From Bromus sterilis (Eukaryota > Streptophyta > Magnoliopsida > Poales > Poaceae), in NCBI GenBank assembly GCA_950022295.1, contig OX465597.1:187177016-187241015 (forward strand): a stretch of DNA of 64,000 nucleotides, read 5' to 3'. The position numbers and the translations under genes were made by a program. Of the stretch, positions 55,494 to 64,000 are shown piece after piece (the first letter of the stretch is position 1; each line of letters opens with the position of its first letter). The notes beneath the pieces are model-generated. The model saw only the letters and a list, made by a program, of their open reading frames with translations, did not search any database and was not told the DNA's origin.

Positions 55494-58400
55494 TCCTCCC
55501 CTTCTTGAATTGAAGTCGTCCTCGACGGAAGCTCATCATCTTCTCCCAAATAAGGCTTCAAATCTGCAATATTAAATGTGGGACTAACCCCAAAGGCTGC
55601 AGGTAGCTCAAGTTTATATGCATTATCATTAATTTTCTGCAAAACCTTAAAGGGACCATCAGCTCGAGGCATTAACTTAGACTTGCGCAAATCAGGAAAC
55701 CTATCTTTACGTAGATGTAACCAAACAAGATCTCCGGGTTCAAACACAACATGCTTTCGACCCCTATCACCAGCAAGCTTGTATCTAGCATTCATGCGCT
55801 CAATGTTTTCTTTAGTTAACTCATGCATTTTTAATATCAATTCAGCACGTTGCTTAGCATCAAAATTAACCTTCTCCGAAGATGGAAGAGGCAGCAAATC
55901 AATAGGTGCACGAGGTAGAAAACCATAAACAATCTCAAAAGGGCACATTTTAGTGGTAGAATGCAATGAACGATTATAAGCAAATTCAATATGAGGTAAA
56001 CATTCTTCCCACAGTTTCAAGTTACTCTTTAAAACAGCCCTAAGCATAGTAGACAAAGTCCTATTGACCACTTCAGTTTGTCCATCAGTTTGGGGATGAC
56101 ATGTAGTACTAAAAAGTAGTTTAGTCCCCAACTTAGCCCATAAGCATCTCCAAAAATGGCTAAGAAACTTAGTATCACGATCCGAGACAATAGTATTGGG
56201 CACACCATGTAAGCGAATAATCTCACGAAAAAATAAATCAGCAACATTAGCAGCATCATCGCTTTTATGACATGGTATAAAATGTGCCATCTTAGAAAAT
56301 CTATCCACGACCACAAATATGCTATCCCTCCCATTCTTTGTTCGAGGCAAGCCTAAAACAAAGTCCATGGATATGTCCTCCCACGGAACACTAGGTACAG
56401 GTAAAGGCATGTATAAACCATGAGGATTGAGTCGTGACTTAGCTTTTTGACATGTAGTGCAGCGAGCAACAAAACGCTCAACATCCCGTCTCATCTTTGG
56501 CCAAAAGAAATGTGTAGCAAGTACGTCCTCCGTCTTCTTCACGCCAAAGTGTCCCATTAATCCTCCTCCATGCGCCTCCTGCAACAACAAAAGACGAATA
56601 GAGCTAGCTGGAATGCATAGCTTGTTAGAACGGAACACAAATCCATCATTAAGCACAAACTTGTTCCATGTTCTACCCTCTCTACAATTCTGCAATACAT
56701 CTTTAAATTCCGCATCATTTACATATTGATCTTTGATTGTCTCTAAACCGAAAATCTTGAAGTCAAGTTGTGAAAGCATAGTATAACAACGAGACAAAGC
56801 ATCAGCAATAATATTATCTTTCCCCTTCTTGTGTTTAATGACATAAGGGAAAGTCTCAATAAATTCAACCCACTTAGCATGTCTACGATTAAGTTTTGCT
56901 TGACTTCTTATGTGTTTCAAAGATTCATGATCAGAATGTATAACAAATTCTTTGGGCCATAAATAGTGTTGCCAAGTTTCTAATGTCCGAACAAGAGCAT
57001 ATAATTCCTTATCATAAGTAGAATAGTTCAGACTAGGCCCACTCAATTTTTCAGAAAAGTAAGCAACAGGTTTAGCATCTTGTAATAACACACCTCCCAA
57101 ACCAATCCCACTCGCATCGCATTCAAGCTCAAAAGTCTTATTAAAATCAGGAAGTTGGAGCAAAGGAGCATGTGTTAACTTATCTTTCAATACCGTGAAG
57201 GCTTCTTCCTGTGCGGTACCCCAAGTAAAAGGCACATCCTTGCGTGTAAGCTCATTGAGAGGGGCAGCAATGGTGCTGAAATCTCTCACAAAACGCCTAT
57301 AGAATCCAGCGAGGCCAAGAAAACTCCTCACTTGTGTGACCGTTTTGGGCTGCGGCCAACTCTCAATCGCCTCGATCTTGGCTTTATCCACTTCAATTCC
57401 CTGCGGAGTAACAACATAGCCAAGAAACGATACTCGGTCGGTGCAAAAGGTGCACTTCCCAAGGTTACCAAACAAACGTGCATTACGTAGAGCAATAAAA
57501 ACAACACGTAAATGATCCAAATGTTCCTCCACAGATTTGCTATAAATCAGTATATCATCAAAATAGACTACCACAAATCGTCCAATGAAAGCACGTAAAA
57601 CCTCGTTCATTAATCTCATGAAAGTGCTAGGTGCATTAGTTAACCCAAAAGGCATGACTAACCACTCATATAATCCAAACTTAGTTTTAAAAGCCGTTTT
57701 CCATTCATCTCCTAATTTCATGCGAATTTGATGGTATCCACTACGCAAATCAACTTTGGAAAACATGGTAGAGCCACTTAATTCATCAAGCATATCATCT
57801 AACCTAGGAATAGGATGACGATAACGAATAGTAATATTATTAATGGCTCGACAATCAACACACATACGCCATGTTCCATCCTTTTTAGGCACTAATATAA
57901 CAGGAACAGCACAAGGACTAAGGGATTCACGTATGTAACCTTTGTCGAGTAGCTCTTGTACTTGACGCTGAATCTCCTTCGTCTCCTCCGGATTGGTACG
58001 GTATGGCGCACGGTTGGGCAACGAAGCACCGGGAATTAAGTCAATCTGATGCTCAATCCCTCGAATAGGTGGTAATCCCGGTGGTACGTCTTGTGGAAAG
58101 ACGTCAATAGACTCCTGCAAAAGGTCAGTGACAACAGGAGGCAAAGAAGGAGGCAATTCCTCAAATGAAAACAAGGCTTCTTTGCACACAAAAGCATAGC
58201 ACACATATTGACTAACATCCAAATCTGAAATATCAACTTTAGTAGCAAGCAAAGTTGGACTAGTCAATTTAATTTCATTAGAAACAGCAGAAGAAGATTT
58301 GCTATTAGTCTCATTTTCACTCTTATTTTTCTCCTGTTTAGCTTTACTAGCTCTAGCAAGATCATCTTTCACAATTTGTTCAGGAGACATAGGAAGTAAA

Positions 58401-60253
58401 GCAATATTTTTATCCTGATGAACCAGAGTAAACTGATTTGTCCTACCATGGTGTACAACATTCCTATCAAATTGCCATGGTCTACCAAGTAAAAGAGAGC
58501 ATGCTTGCATGGGTACCACATCACAATCAACATAATCAGCATATGCAGCAATGCTAAAGTGCACACGAACAGAACGCGTTACCTTAATCTTACCACTATT
58601 GTTAAACCACTGAATATAGTACGGATGGGGGTGTGGTCTTGTGGTGAGAGATAGCTTCTCCACCAACTCCATGCTAGCCAAGTTGTTGCAACTCCCTCCG
58701 TCAATGATGATGCGAACCGAACGTTCTTTCACCACTCCCTTTGTGTGGAACAAATTATGCCTCTGGTTTTGCTCAGCCTTCGTTACCTGCACACTTAACA
58801 CACGTTGAGCAACCAAACTAGCATATTTATCTGCATCATCTGGAGCCATATACTCTATATCAAGAGCATCATCATGGGCACCCTGTTCCTCATGAGCGAT
58901 GAGAACTAAAGTCTCCTCATCATAGTCACTCGCTGACTCATACCCACCATCCGCCGTAATAATCATCACACGCTTGGAGGGACAGTCTTTTGCGAAGTGA
59001 CCTCCACCTTGGCACCTGCGACATTTAATATCACGATCTCGTGTTTGCCCTGTGGAAGCCATGGATGAAGAAGAACTCGCCGCTGGACCACTCTGTGCAC
59101 CCTTGAATGGTGGCGCTGACTGTTTTTGTGGCTCCCTGTAAGAATGAGCGGCTGAAGTAGATGGTGGTGCAGTAGGACGTGTGGATGTAGAAGGTCCACG
59201 CGATGTCCATGATGTATTTCGTCCTGCAGAAAAGTTAGGTCTCGTAGCGGCCTGTCGATCCTGCACTTCACGTTCAGCTTTACAAGCAAGATGAAACAAA
59301 CGAGTAATAGTAGCAAAGTCCTTGTATTCTAGAATAGTTTGTATCTCCCTGTTTAAACCACCCATAAAACGTGCAAGCATAGCTTCATTATCCTCTACTA
59401 GGCCACATCTAATCAATCCAGTTTGTAATTCTTGATAATATTCCTCTACAGAATTTTTGCCTTGTCTCAAACGCTGTAATTTTTGTAGCAATTCACGTTG
59501 ATAATAAGGAGGAACCCAGCGAGTACGCATAGCATCTTTTAAAGCAGCCCAAGTGGTTGGAATATTATTAGCATGCAATCTACAATGTTCAGACCACCAA
59601 ATAGATGCAAACCCCGTGAATTCACAAACAGCAGCAGTAACACGTCTATTCTCAGGATATTGTAAACATGTAAAGCGTTGTTCAGTTTCTAACTCCCAAG
59701 TAAGATAAGCATCAGGAATATATCTACCCTCAAACGGTTTAAGATTCAATTTATGTTTAGGCACATGTTCATCATCGCGTACCTGAGGGGGTGGTTGGTG
59801 TCGACCGTGGCGAATGTTGGGACGTGGACGTCCAGCTGGCTGTTCATAGGCCGCTTCCTGTTCCACCTCCTCCTCGTAATCACCCTCGTAGTTGTCGTCC
59901 AGGCCGACGTCAGAAGCAGCAGCAACAGGTACTGCAGCAGCAGGAGGAGCACCAAGACCAGCAGCTTGTCCTCTCGGAAACAGAATACGTCGTGCACGTG
60001 GTAGTGGCGGTGGCTGTGGCTGTGCTGGAGCGGCAGCAGGCTGTGTAGGTAGGCGTGCGATCAACTCAGTAAACTTGGCGTCGAGCTTGGTGTCGATCAT
60101 CTTTTCCACGCCATCAATTGCCTCTGTAAATCTGGTCTCGGTGTCATTCACCTGTTCAGACATCATTTGTGCAAATTTATCATGTAGCTCCTTGTTTGTC
60201 ATGTTCTCCCAATCGGGTGCATCCCGCGCCACTTCATCATGTGATCCTGGCAT
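55187..60253 (-). CDS. CRM4 Gag-Pol polyprotein (intact)
   Basis: 1688 codons starting MPGSHDEV. Approximate residues: gag capsid 160-340; CCHC knuckle 411-424; protease DGGS 518-521; RT 730-960 with YFDD 897-900; RNase H from ~1040 with the first Asp near 1046; integrase zinc finger ~1228-1270 and D,D-35-E core near 1297, 1358 and 1394; LTR-encoded tail from ~1587. Compared with CRM1 and CRM3 it lacks 11 residues (IAAKEFEQQHK) in the protease-RT spacer, in frame. No stop or frameshift seen. Expected to be cleaved by its own protease in virus-like particles. Confidence 0.94.
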   Translation of the reverse strand: MPGSHDEVARDAPDWENMTNKELHDKFAQMMSEQVNDTETRFTEAIDGVEKMIDTKLDAKFTELIARLPTQPAAAPAQPQPPPLPRARRILFPRGQAAGLGAPPAAAVPVAAASDVGLDDNYEGDYEEEVEQEAAYEQPAGRPRPNIRHGRHQPPPQVRDDEHVPKHKLNLKPFEGRYIPDAYLTWELETEQRFTCLQYPENRRVTAAVCEFTGFASIWWSEHCRLHANNIPTTWAALKDAMRTRWVPPYYQRELLQKLQRLRQGKNSVEEYYQELQTGLIRCGLVEDNEAMLARFMGGLNREIQTILEYKDFATITRLFHLACKAEREVQDRQAATRPNFSAGRNTSWTSRGPSTSTRPTAPPSTSAAHSYREPQKQSAPPFKGAQSGPAASSSSSMASTGQTRDRDIKCRRCQGGGHFAKDCPSKRVMIITADGGYESASDYDEETLVLIAHEEQGAHDDALDIEYMAPDDADKYASLVAQRVLSVQVTKAEQNQRHNLFHTKGVVKERSVRIIIDGGSCNNLASMELVEKLSLTTRPHPHPYYIQWFNNSGKIKVTRSVRVHFSIAAYADYVDCDVVPMQACSLLLGRPWQFDRNVVHHGRTNQFTLVHQDKNIALLPMSPEQIVKDDLARASKAKQEKNKSENETNSKSSSAVSNEIKLTSPTLLATKVDISDLDVSQYVCYAFVCKEALFSFEELPPSLPPVVTDLLQESIDVFPQDVPPGLPPIRGIEHQIDLIPGASLPNRAPYRTNPEETKEIQRQVQELLDKGYIRESLSPCAVPVILVPKKDGTWRMCVDCRAINNITIRYRHPIPRLDDMLDELSGSTMFSKVDLRSGYHQIRMKLGDEWKTAFKTKFGLYEWLVMPFGLTNAPSTFMRLMNEVLRAFIGRFVVVYFDDILIYSKSVEEHLDHLRVVFIALRNARLFGNLGKCTFCTDRVSFLGYVVTPQGIEVDKAKIEAIESWPQPKTVTQVRSFLGLAGFYRRFVRDFSTIAAPLNELTRKDVPFTWGTAQEEAFTVLKDKLTHAPLLQLPDFNKTFELECDASGIGLGGVLLQDAKPVAYFSEKLSGPSLNYSTYDKELYALVRTLETWQHYLWPKEFVIHSDHESLKHIRSQAKLNRRHAKWVEFIETFPYVIKHKKGKDNIIADALSRCYTMLSQLDFKIFGLETIKDQYVNDAEFKDVLQNCREGRTWNKFVLNDGFVFRSNKLCIPASSIRLLLLQEAHGGGLMGHFGVKKTEDVLATHFFWPKMRRDVERFVARCTTCQKAKSRLNPHGLYMPLPVPSVPWEDISMDFVLGLPRTKNGRDSIFVVVDRFSKMAHFIPCHKSDDAANVADLFFREIIRLHGVPNTIVSDRDTKFLSHFWRCLWAKLGTKLLFSTTCHPQTDGQTEVVNRTLSTMLRAVLKSNLKLWEECLPHIEFAYNRSLHSTTKMCPFEIVYGFLPRAPIDLLPLPSSEKVNFDAKQRAELILKMHELTKENIERMNARYKLAGDRGRKHVVFEPGDLVWLHLRKDRFPDLRKSKLMPRADGPFKVLQKINDNAYKLELPAAFGVSPTFNIADLKPYLGEDDELPSRTTSIQEGEDDEDIPTNVTPISSPTTHIGPVTRARARQLNYQVLSFLANPSIVHEHMMLPKLDTFVLLMNEGPSMDKKDGHWSGIKHGEEGARAGKDNGASSGDYRTLKPP

Positions 60254-61285
60254 GGTTAGCAGAAATAGAAAACAAACAGGAATATGATCCTACTTCTACT
60301 AATGGGATGTGGGGTGGTGGAAAGCACAAATCCGTCAAGCTTTTCTTTCGTTCTTACCGATTCTTACCTAGCAGCAGGTGGTGACGTACAACCAACGGGT
60401 CAAAACTCTTAGAGATGTGGTAGAGCGATGGCCAGGAGGTGTCAAAACGCACGATGTAGAATATATGTGGAGCTGTAGGAAGGCTGACAAGTATGGTAGC
60501 AAAAGCTCAACAGTAATCAAAACAGAGATGCAAAGCTGAATAAACACTCAACGTCGGTACTGTGCTGATCCTAGGCTAGACCGTACTAGAGACGCGAGCC
60601 TAAAACACCAACGAAAGCACGGCGCGGCACGTAAACAACTGAGAAGCACACTCTGAATTTTTTTCTCTCTCTTTTTTTTTTTTTTTTTTTTTTGCGATGC
60701 GGGACTGCGGTGGCTGAAAAAGTGCGAAAAAATCACTATGGTGACGAACGTCTCAAAATGAGTTTCTGGACCTAAGGAACGTATGGGCACGAAATTTTTT
60801 CACCCCTGAATTTTTTGGCCTAAAAACTGCTCTGAAAAGCGTGCCAGACTCAACTCGGACTCGTGGACGGAAAAAGTTTGGTGAAATCCGACTCTAACAA
60901 CTCAAAACTAATCTGGCTACAGAGAGATCACGAACCGTACTAATGGTGGAACTCAACTCGGACTCGTGGGACGTGGTGGTGTATGTGGACTTGGATTGGC
61001 GGAACGTGGTAGGATGACTACTGTGCGGCGGCGACGTGGCAAACTGTGATCAGAACTCGAAACTCTAAGGGAACTAGACGCTAAGATCAGCAACTTGACA
61101 CAACGATGCAACCGTAAATTCAACAAAGCAAGTACTGAAAAGAAAACTGGACAAAGGCTCGGACTGTCTTGGGACGTGATGATCTAACCCTAAAGTTTTT
61201 TGGCTTTTTCGTGGGATGTAGGTATGACGAACAGAATCAATCTAGACTACGAAAACTGGTAAATCTCACCGAGCAACCTGGAAAT
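60254..61285 (-). other. CRM4 leader
   Basis: Non-coding leader. Contains a T tract (A tract on the element strand) at 60659-60694, a counterpart of the CRM1 tracts. Homologous to 6632-7701. Confidence 0.75.
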
Positions 61286-61295
61286 CTGATACCAC
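61286..61295 (-). promoter_or_regulatory. CRM4 primer binding site (initiator Met tRNA)
   Basis: TCTGATACCA on the plus strand, two bases inside the 5' LTR; complement TGGTATCAGA as in CRM1 and CRM2. Confidence 0.85.
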
Positions 61296-61297
61296 TT

Positions 61298-62213
61298 GAT
61301 AGAGGCGAAGTTGTCCCGATGTTTCGATGAGATGGTGGAGATCGATTTTTGGTGGAGTAGACTTTCACGACCCGACTACGAACGTGCGAAGACGTTGCGC
61401 CTTAGCAATCGCTAAACCAACTCCGAGAGGTTATTAATCCCGCGGGTGCACGATCAACCTGACCACGAAGGTCAATTCCTGCAAGCAATCGAAGAACAAG
61501 CAAGAACTAAGAATTGCAATCTGGATATTGCGAATATAAGATGAAAGATTACCAGAAGTTGGGGTTCCAATGCGGTCTTGGCCTGGTCGGACGACACAAA
61601 CGAAGAACTCGAAGTTGCGGCTATGGCTAACTTAAATCTAATTAAAACCCAAGTCTAAACGACGCCCTAAGGGCTGTATATATGGGGGAACAGAGGGGAT
61701 TTTCGTGACCCCTTGGAGGTGGGGTCCGAAAACAACCCTAACTCGGTTTCCCCACACATACGGACTCTAAAAACAGCCTATAAGGTGGTATTTCGAAATT
61801 ACATGGGCCCAGCCCAATATTAAGGTGACGCAGCACCTATAATTGCCCTTGGACGAAAATAATGAAGTGGCATCTCGCGTATTTCGTCCAAGACTTCATG
61901 CGCGCCTTATGGTGGCTTCAAAGTGCGATAATCACCACTGGAAGCTCCGCTGTCCTTTCCCGCGCGCGCACCTTCTTCTCCATGCTTGATCCCGCTCCAA
62001 TGACCATCCTTCTTGTCCATGCTAGGTCCTTCATTCATAAGCAAAACAAAAGTATCTAATTTAGGCAGCATCATATGTTCATGAACAATAGAAGGATTCG
62101 CAAGAAACGAAAGTACCTGATAATTTAGTTGACGTGCACGAGCTCTAGTAACTGGTCCAATATGTGTAGTTGGTGAGGATATGGGTGTAACATTAGTAGG
62201 GATGTCCTCATCA
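61298..62213 (-). repeat. CRM4 5' LTR
   Basis: 916 bp, near-identical to 54577-55493, followed by TAGGA. Confidence 0.92.
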
Positions 62214-62218
62214 TAGGA

Positions 62219-63804
62219 CAACACCGCTAGTCATCGTGTCGGCGCCACATGATCCCATCGGAGCACAACAAGAAGACGATGATCTTGATGATGATATCAG
62301 CGCCGACCAGTTCATCAATACTTTGTATGATGCTGATGACTTATTCATGCCTCCTGCTGAAGGAGCCTGTCAGCATGACGAGGAAGCTCGCGGTCCAGCT
62401 GATCCTGCGGCGAAGCCTGCTTGCTCCACGCGTCTCTTCGCTGCTTCTCAGGACATGTCTCCAGCAGCTTGCGCCTTCACCGAGCCTCAAGCAGATGCCA
62501 CAAGATCTATTCTCAGCCCGTCCACACTCCATAAGGCGGCCACTGAGCAGATAAAGGCCGGTGACTGCTCAAAATCAGAAAAGAAGAAGGGACGGAAAAG
62601 AAAGAAGAGCATCACTTCTAGTAGCCAACCTTCGATGCCGATCCGGGCTCAGGACGGGCCACCAAGACCCAAGGATCTCTCGTTTGAAATCCATGTGGCT
62701 GGTAGGGCGATGCTACCTAAGGACATGCTGGACCTTGCAACTTCGGATATGCAGAGTGTGCATCATAGTATTATGGCATTAGAGAAGATTCTTCTTCGAG
62801 AAGAGAATCCCTCGTACCCGGTTTTCATGGCCAAGGTGCCACTCAACATGGGCTTCATCAGCACTATCCCCGCGGATATGATAATCCTACGGTTTTCGGA
62901 GATCTTCAATTTTTACCATCTCAAGCGGCTGGACCATAGCCTTATCTGTCTGTTCTCGCTCAGCCTTTCTATGAGTATCAGGAGAGATAAGACCCCGAGC
63001 GTCGCGATATTGGACCCCTTCTACATGCGTGAAAGCATCTTGATAGACGACGGGGACGCGACTCTCGCGGCGGGGTACATCACAGACTTCATGCTACGGA
63101 ACGCCGACAAAGATTCATTTCTTATGACCTACTCTCCCAAGTAAGTCATTCGCTCGCCTCCGTAGCATATATGCTTTCTTAGCTTTCCATTGTCCTCTTC
63201 CAACATTCCTTTTGGATTGTTTTAATTATGCAGTGAGGATCAAGACTGCGTGCTCATCTGCTTTTCACCGCAACACTCGCATGCCGTGTATTTAGACTCG
63301 GGGAGTGTGAAAAAAAAAGATTACAAGTATATCATGAGAGTTTTGGATGATGCTCTCGTCGGCTACATAAAAGCCGGAGGCAAGATCATGAAGCACAAGT
63401 TCAAGAAAAATCAGCCTGGCGTGAACGTGTTCAACCACGTAACGCAGTTCCCATGCGTCAAGCAGCCGGCTGGCAGTGTGAGGGATGCGTACTACGCCCT
63501 TCATCACATGAGGGCGATTGTACAGGAACAACGCAACCTTACGCTGCCAAGTCATCTCAGAGCGTGGGCTGAAAGGAAGGCGGAAATCGCCGATGCAAAT
63601 CTGAAGGAGGAGTTCTTTCACATCCAAGCGCAGATGGCGACTATCATCCGTCATGAAGTACAAATGAGGGGGTCGATCTTCCACTCCAACATTGCACCAT
63701 CCAATGGGGAGATAGAAGTCCGCCTAAAGGCCCTGCGTGACACAAGGCCTTTCATGACGAAAGAAGGATGCCGCCCATTCCCCGAGCCGAGTCAAAACAA
63801 TTAA
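62219..63804 (+). CDS. CACTA ORF2, part after CRM4 (C48-like C-terminus)
   Basis: Continues the 54309-54576 frame. Exon to 63140, intron 63141-63233 (GTAAGT donor, TATGCAG acceptor), exon 63234-63804 ending TAA. Contains an acidic stretch (EDDDLDDDIS), a basic nuclear-localisation-like KKKGRKRKKS, then a region like Ulp1/C48 SUMO proteases: HSHAVYLDSG carries the expected His and Asp, and CVKQPAGSVRDAYYALHHM lies where the Cys-Gly motif would be, but the Cys appears replaced. I therefore expect a non-peptidase role; family knowledge suggests a DNA-binding or accessory role in transposition. Disrupted by CRM4. Confidence 0.75.
63141..63233 (+). other. Intron of CACTA ORF2
   Basis: 93 bp, donor CCAA/GTAAGT and acceptor TTATGCAG. 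Splicing joins SPN to EDQDCVLICF in one frame and removes the in-frame stop at 63142-63144. Confidence 0.7.
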
Positions 63805-64000
63805 TTGAATGTACTCTTTGTGTAATTTGGATGTAATTATGATGTACTCTTTGTGTATGCATATGTGCATGCTTTTCACCATTCATCGACTTGCTTTAAG
63901 TTGTTGATAAGAATAGATGCTAGATTGCTTTGTTCTCCTTTGGTATGATGGATGTGACCTCTAAAGCTTTGTTTTGTGCAGGTTGAAGAGCAAACAAGTA
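63805..64000 (+). other. CACTA 3' flank of ORF2
   Basis: Non-coding. A ~22-bp piece, ATGTACTCTTTGTGTA, occurs twice (63809 and 63842). The end of the transposon is not reached. Confidence 0.5.

Larger units (their letters stand above)
54577..62213 (-). mobile_element. CRM4: full-length CRM-type chromovirus, TSD TAGGA
   Basis: Complete 7637-bp element in minus orientation: 3' LTR 54577-55493, Gag-Pol 55187-60253, leader, primer site 61286-61295, 5' LTR 61298-62213. Perfect TAGGA at 54572-54576 and 62214-62218. LTRs differ at roughly half a dozen positions plus a 1-bp indel by eye, so it is young. LTR subtype matches CRM3. With an open polyprotein, both LTRs, primer site and polypurine tract, this is the best candidate for an autonomous copy in the window. 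Confidence 0.93.
51186..64000 (+). mobile_element. CACTA (En/Spm) DNA transposon, 5' part, containing CRM4
   Basis: Starts with the terminal sequence CACTACTAGGGAAATACC, followed by alternating subterminal repeats (51224-51590), a TNP2-type transposase pseudogene and a second gene ending in a C48-like domain, both in plus orientation. CRM4 lies in the second gene. The right terminal repeat is beyond position 64000, so the 3-bp target duplication cannot be checked. Terminal motif, subterminal array and gene content together identify the superfamily. Confidence 0.9.

Overview
The window looks like intergenic DNA from a large grass genome, most likely Triticeae (wheat, barley, rye or goatgrass). 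It consists almost entirely of nested transposable elements: chromovirus-type Ty3/gypsy elements, an Athila-type gypsy element, a giant non-coding LTR element, a CACTA DNA transposon and an L1-type LINE. I found no ordinary single-copy host gene, rRNA, tRNA or CRISPR. The organism call is inference from these element families.

Layout. 1-1.62 kb is unassigned repeat. 1.63-2.9 kb is the decayed 3' end of a LINE. An Athila-type LTR element (A) starts at 3358. Its 5' LTR is split by a very large LTR element with ~4.7 kb LTRs (LARD-like, 3839-42980). Further nested elements lie inside the LARD. Its 5' LTR holds a ~3 kb minus-strand solo LTR (5350-16047, TSD ATAAT), which itself holds a full-length CRM-type chromovirus (CRM1, 5704-13406, TSD GCAAG). 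The same LARD LTR also holds a rearranged CRM composite (18832-29148, TSD CACGT): CRM2, with an intact minus-strand CRM3 inside it and an inverted piece of gag. The LARD internal domain (29572-35998) holds a CRM solo LTR (29671-30586, TSD CCAAA), a broken ORF with a DEDDy 3'-5' exonuclease-like domain, and long arrays of hairpin-bearing repeats. The LARD 3' LTR (35999-42980) contains a deleted, non-autonomous CRM relative (CRM5, 37021-39309, TSD CCCCC). Element A resumes at 42981. It is interrupted by a truncated gypsy element (B, 44134-48454) and has a 3' LTR from 49285, which is cut at 50356 by the LTR of element C. Element C is cut at 51186 by a CACTA transposon that runs past the window end. 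The CACTA second gene is interrupted by full-length CRM4 (54577-62213, minus, TSD TAGGA).

How it works together. CRM3 and CRM4 have uninterrupted Gag-Pol frames and could be autonomous. CRM1 has a small gag frameshift. All CRM copies share the CRM hallmark that the last ~100 residues of Pol are encoded inside the 3' LTR. The density of CRM copies hints at a centromeric or pericentromeric origin (inference). The LARD has no recognisable gag or pol and would need proteins from another element. The CACTA transposase has a nonsense codon and a deletion, so this copy is probably not autonomous.

Most notable: (i) about 60 units with an ACTC(C)-N-GAGT hairpin core, spread over both LARD LTRs and its internal domain, plus a second array with nested hairpins; (ii) the exonuclease-like ORF beginning 54 bp after the LARD 5' LTR; (iii) a CRM-in-CRM insertion followed by inversion and deletion, readable from the target-site duplications; (iv) strictly alternating subterminal palindromes in the CACTA.
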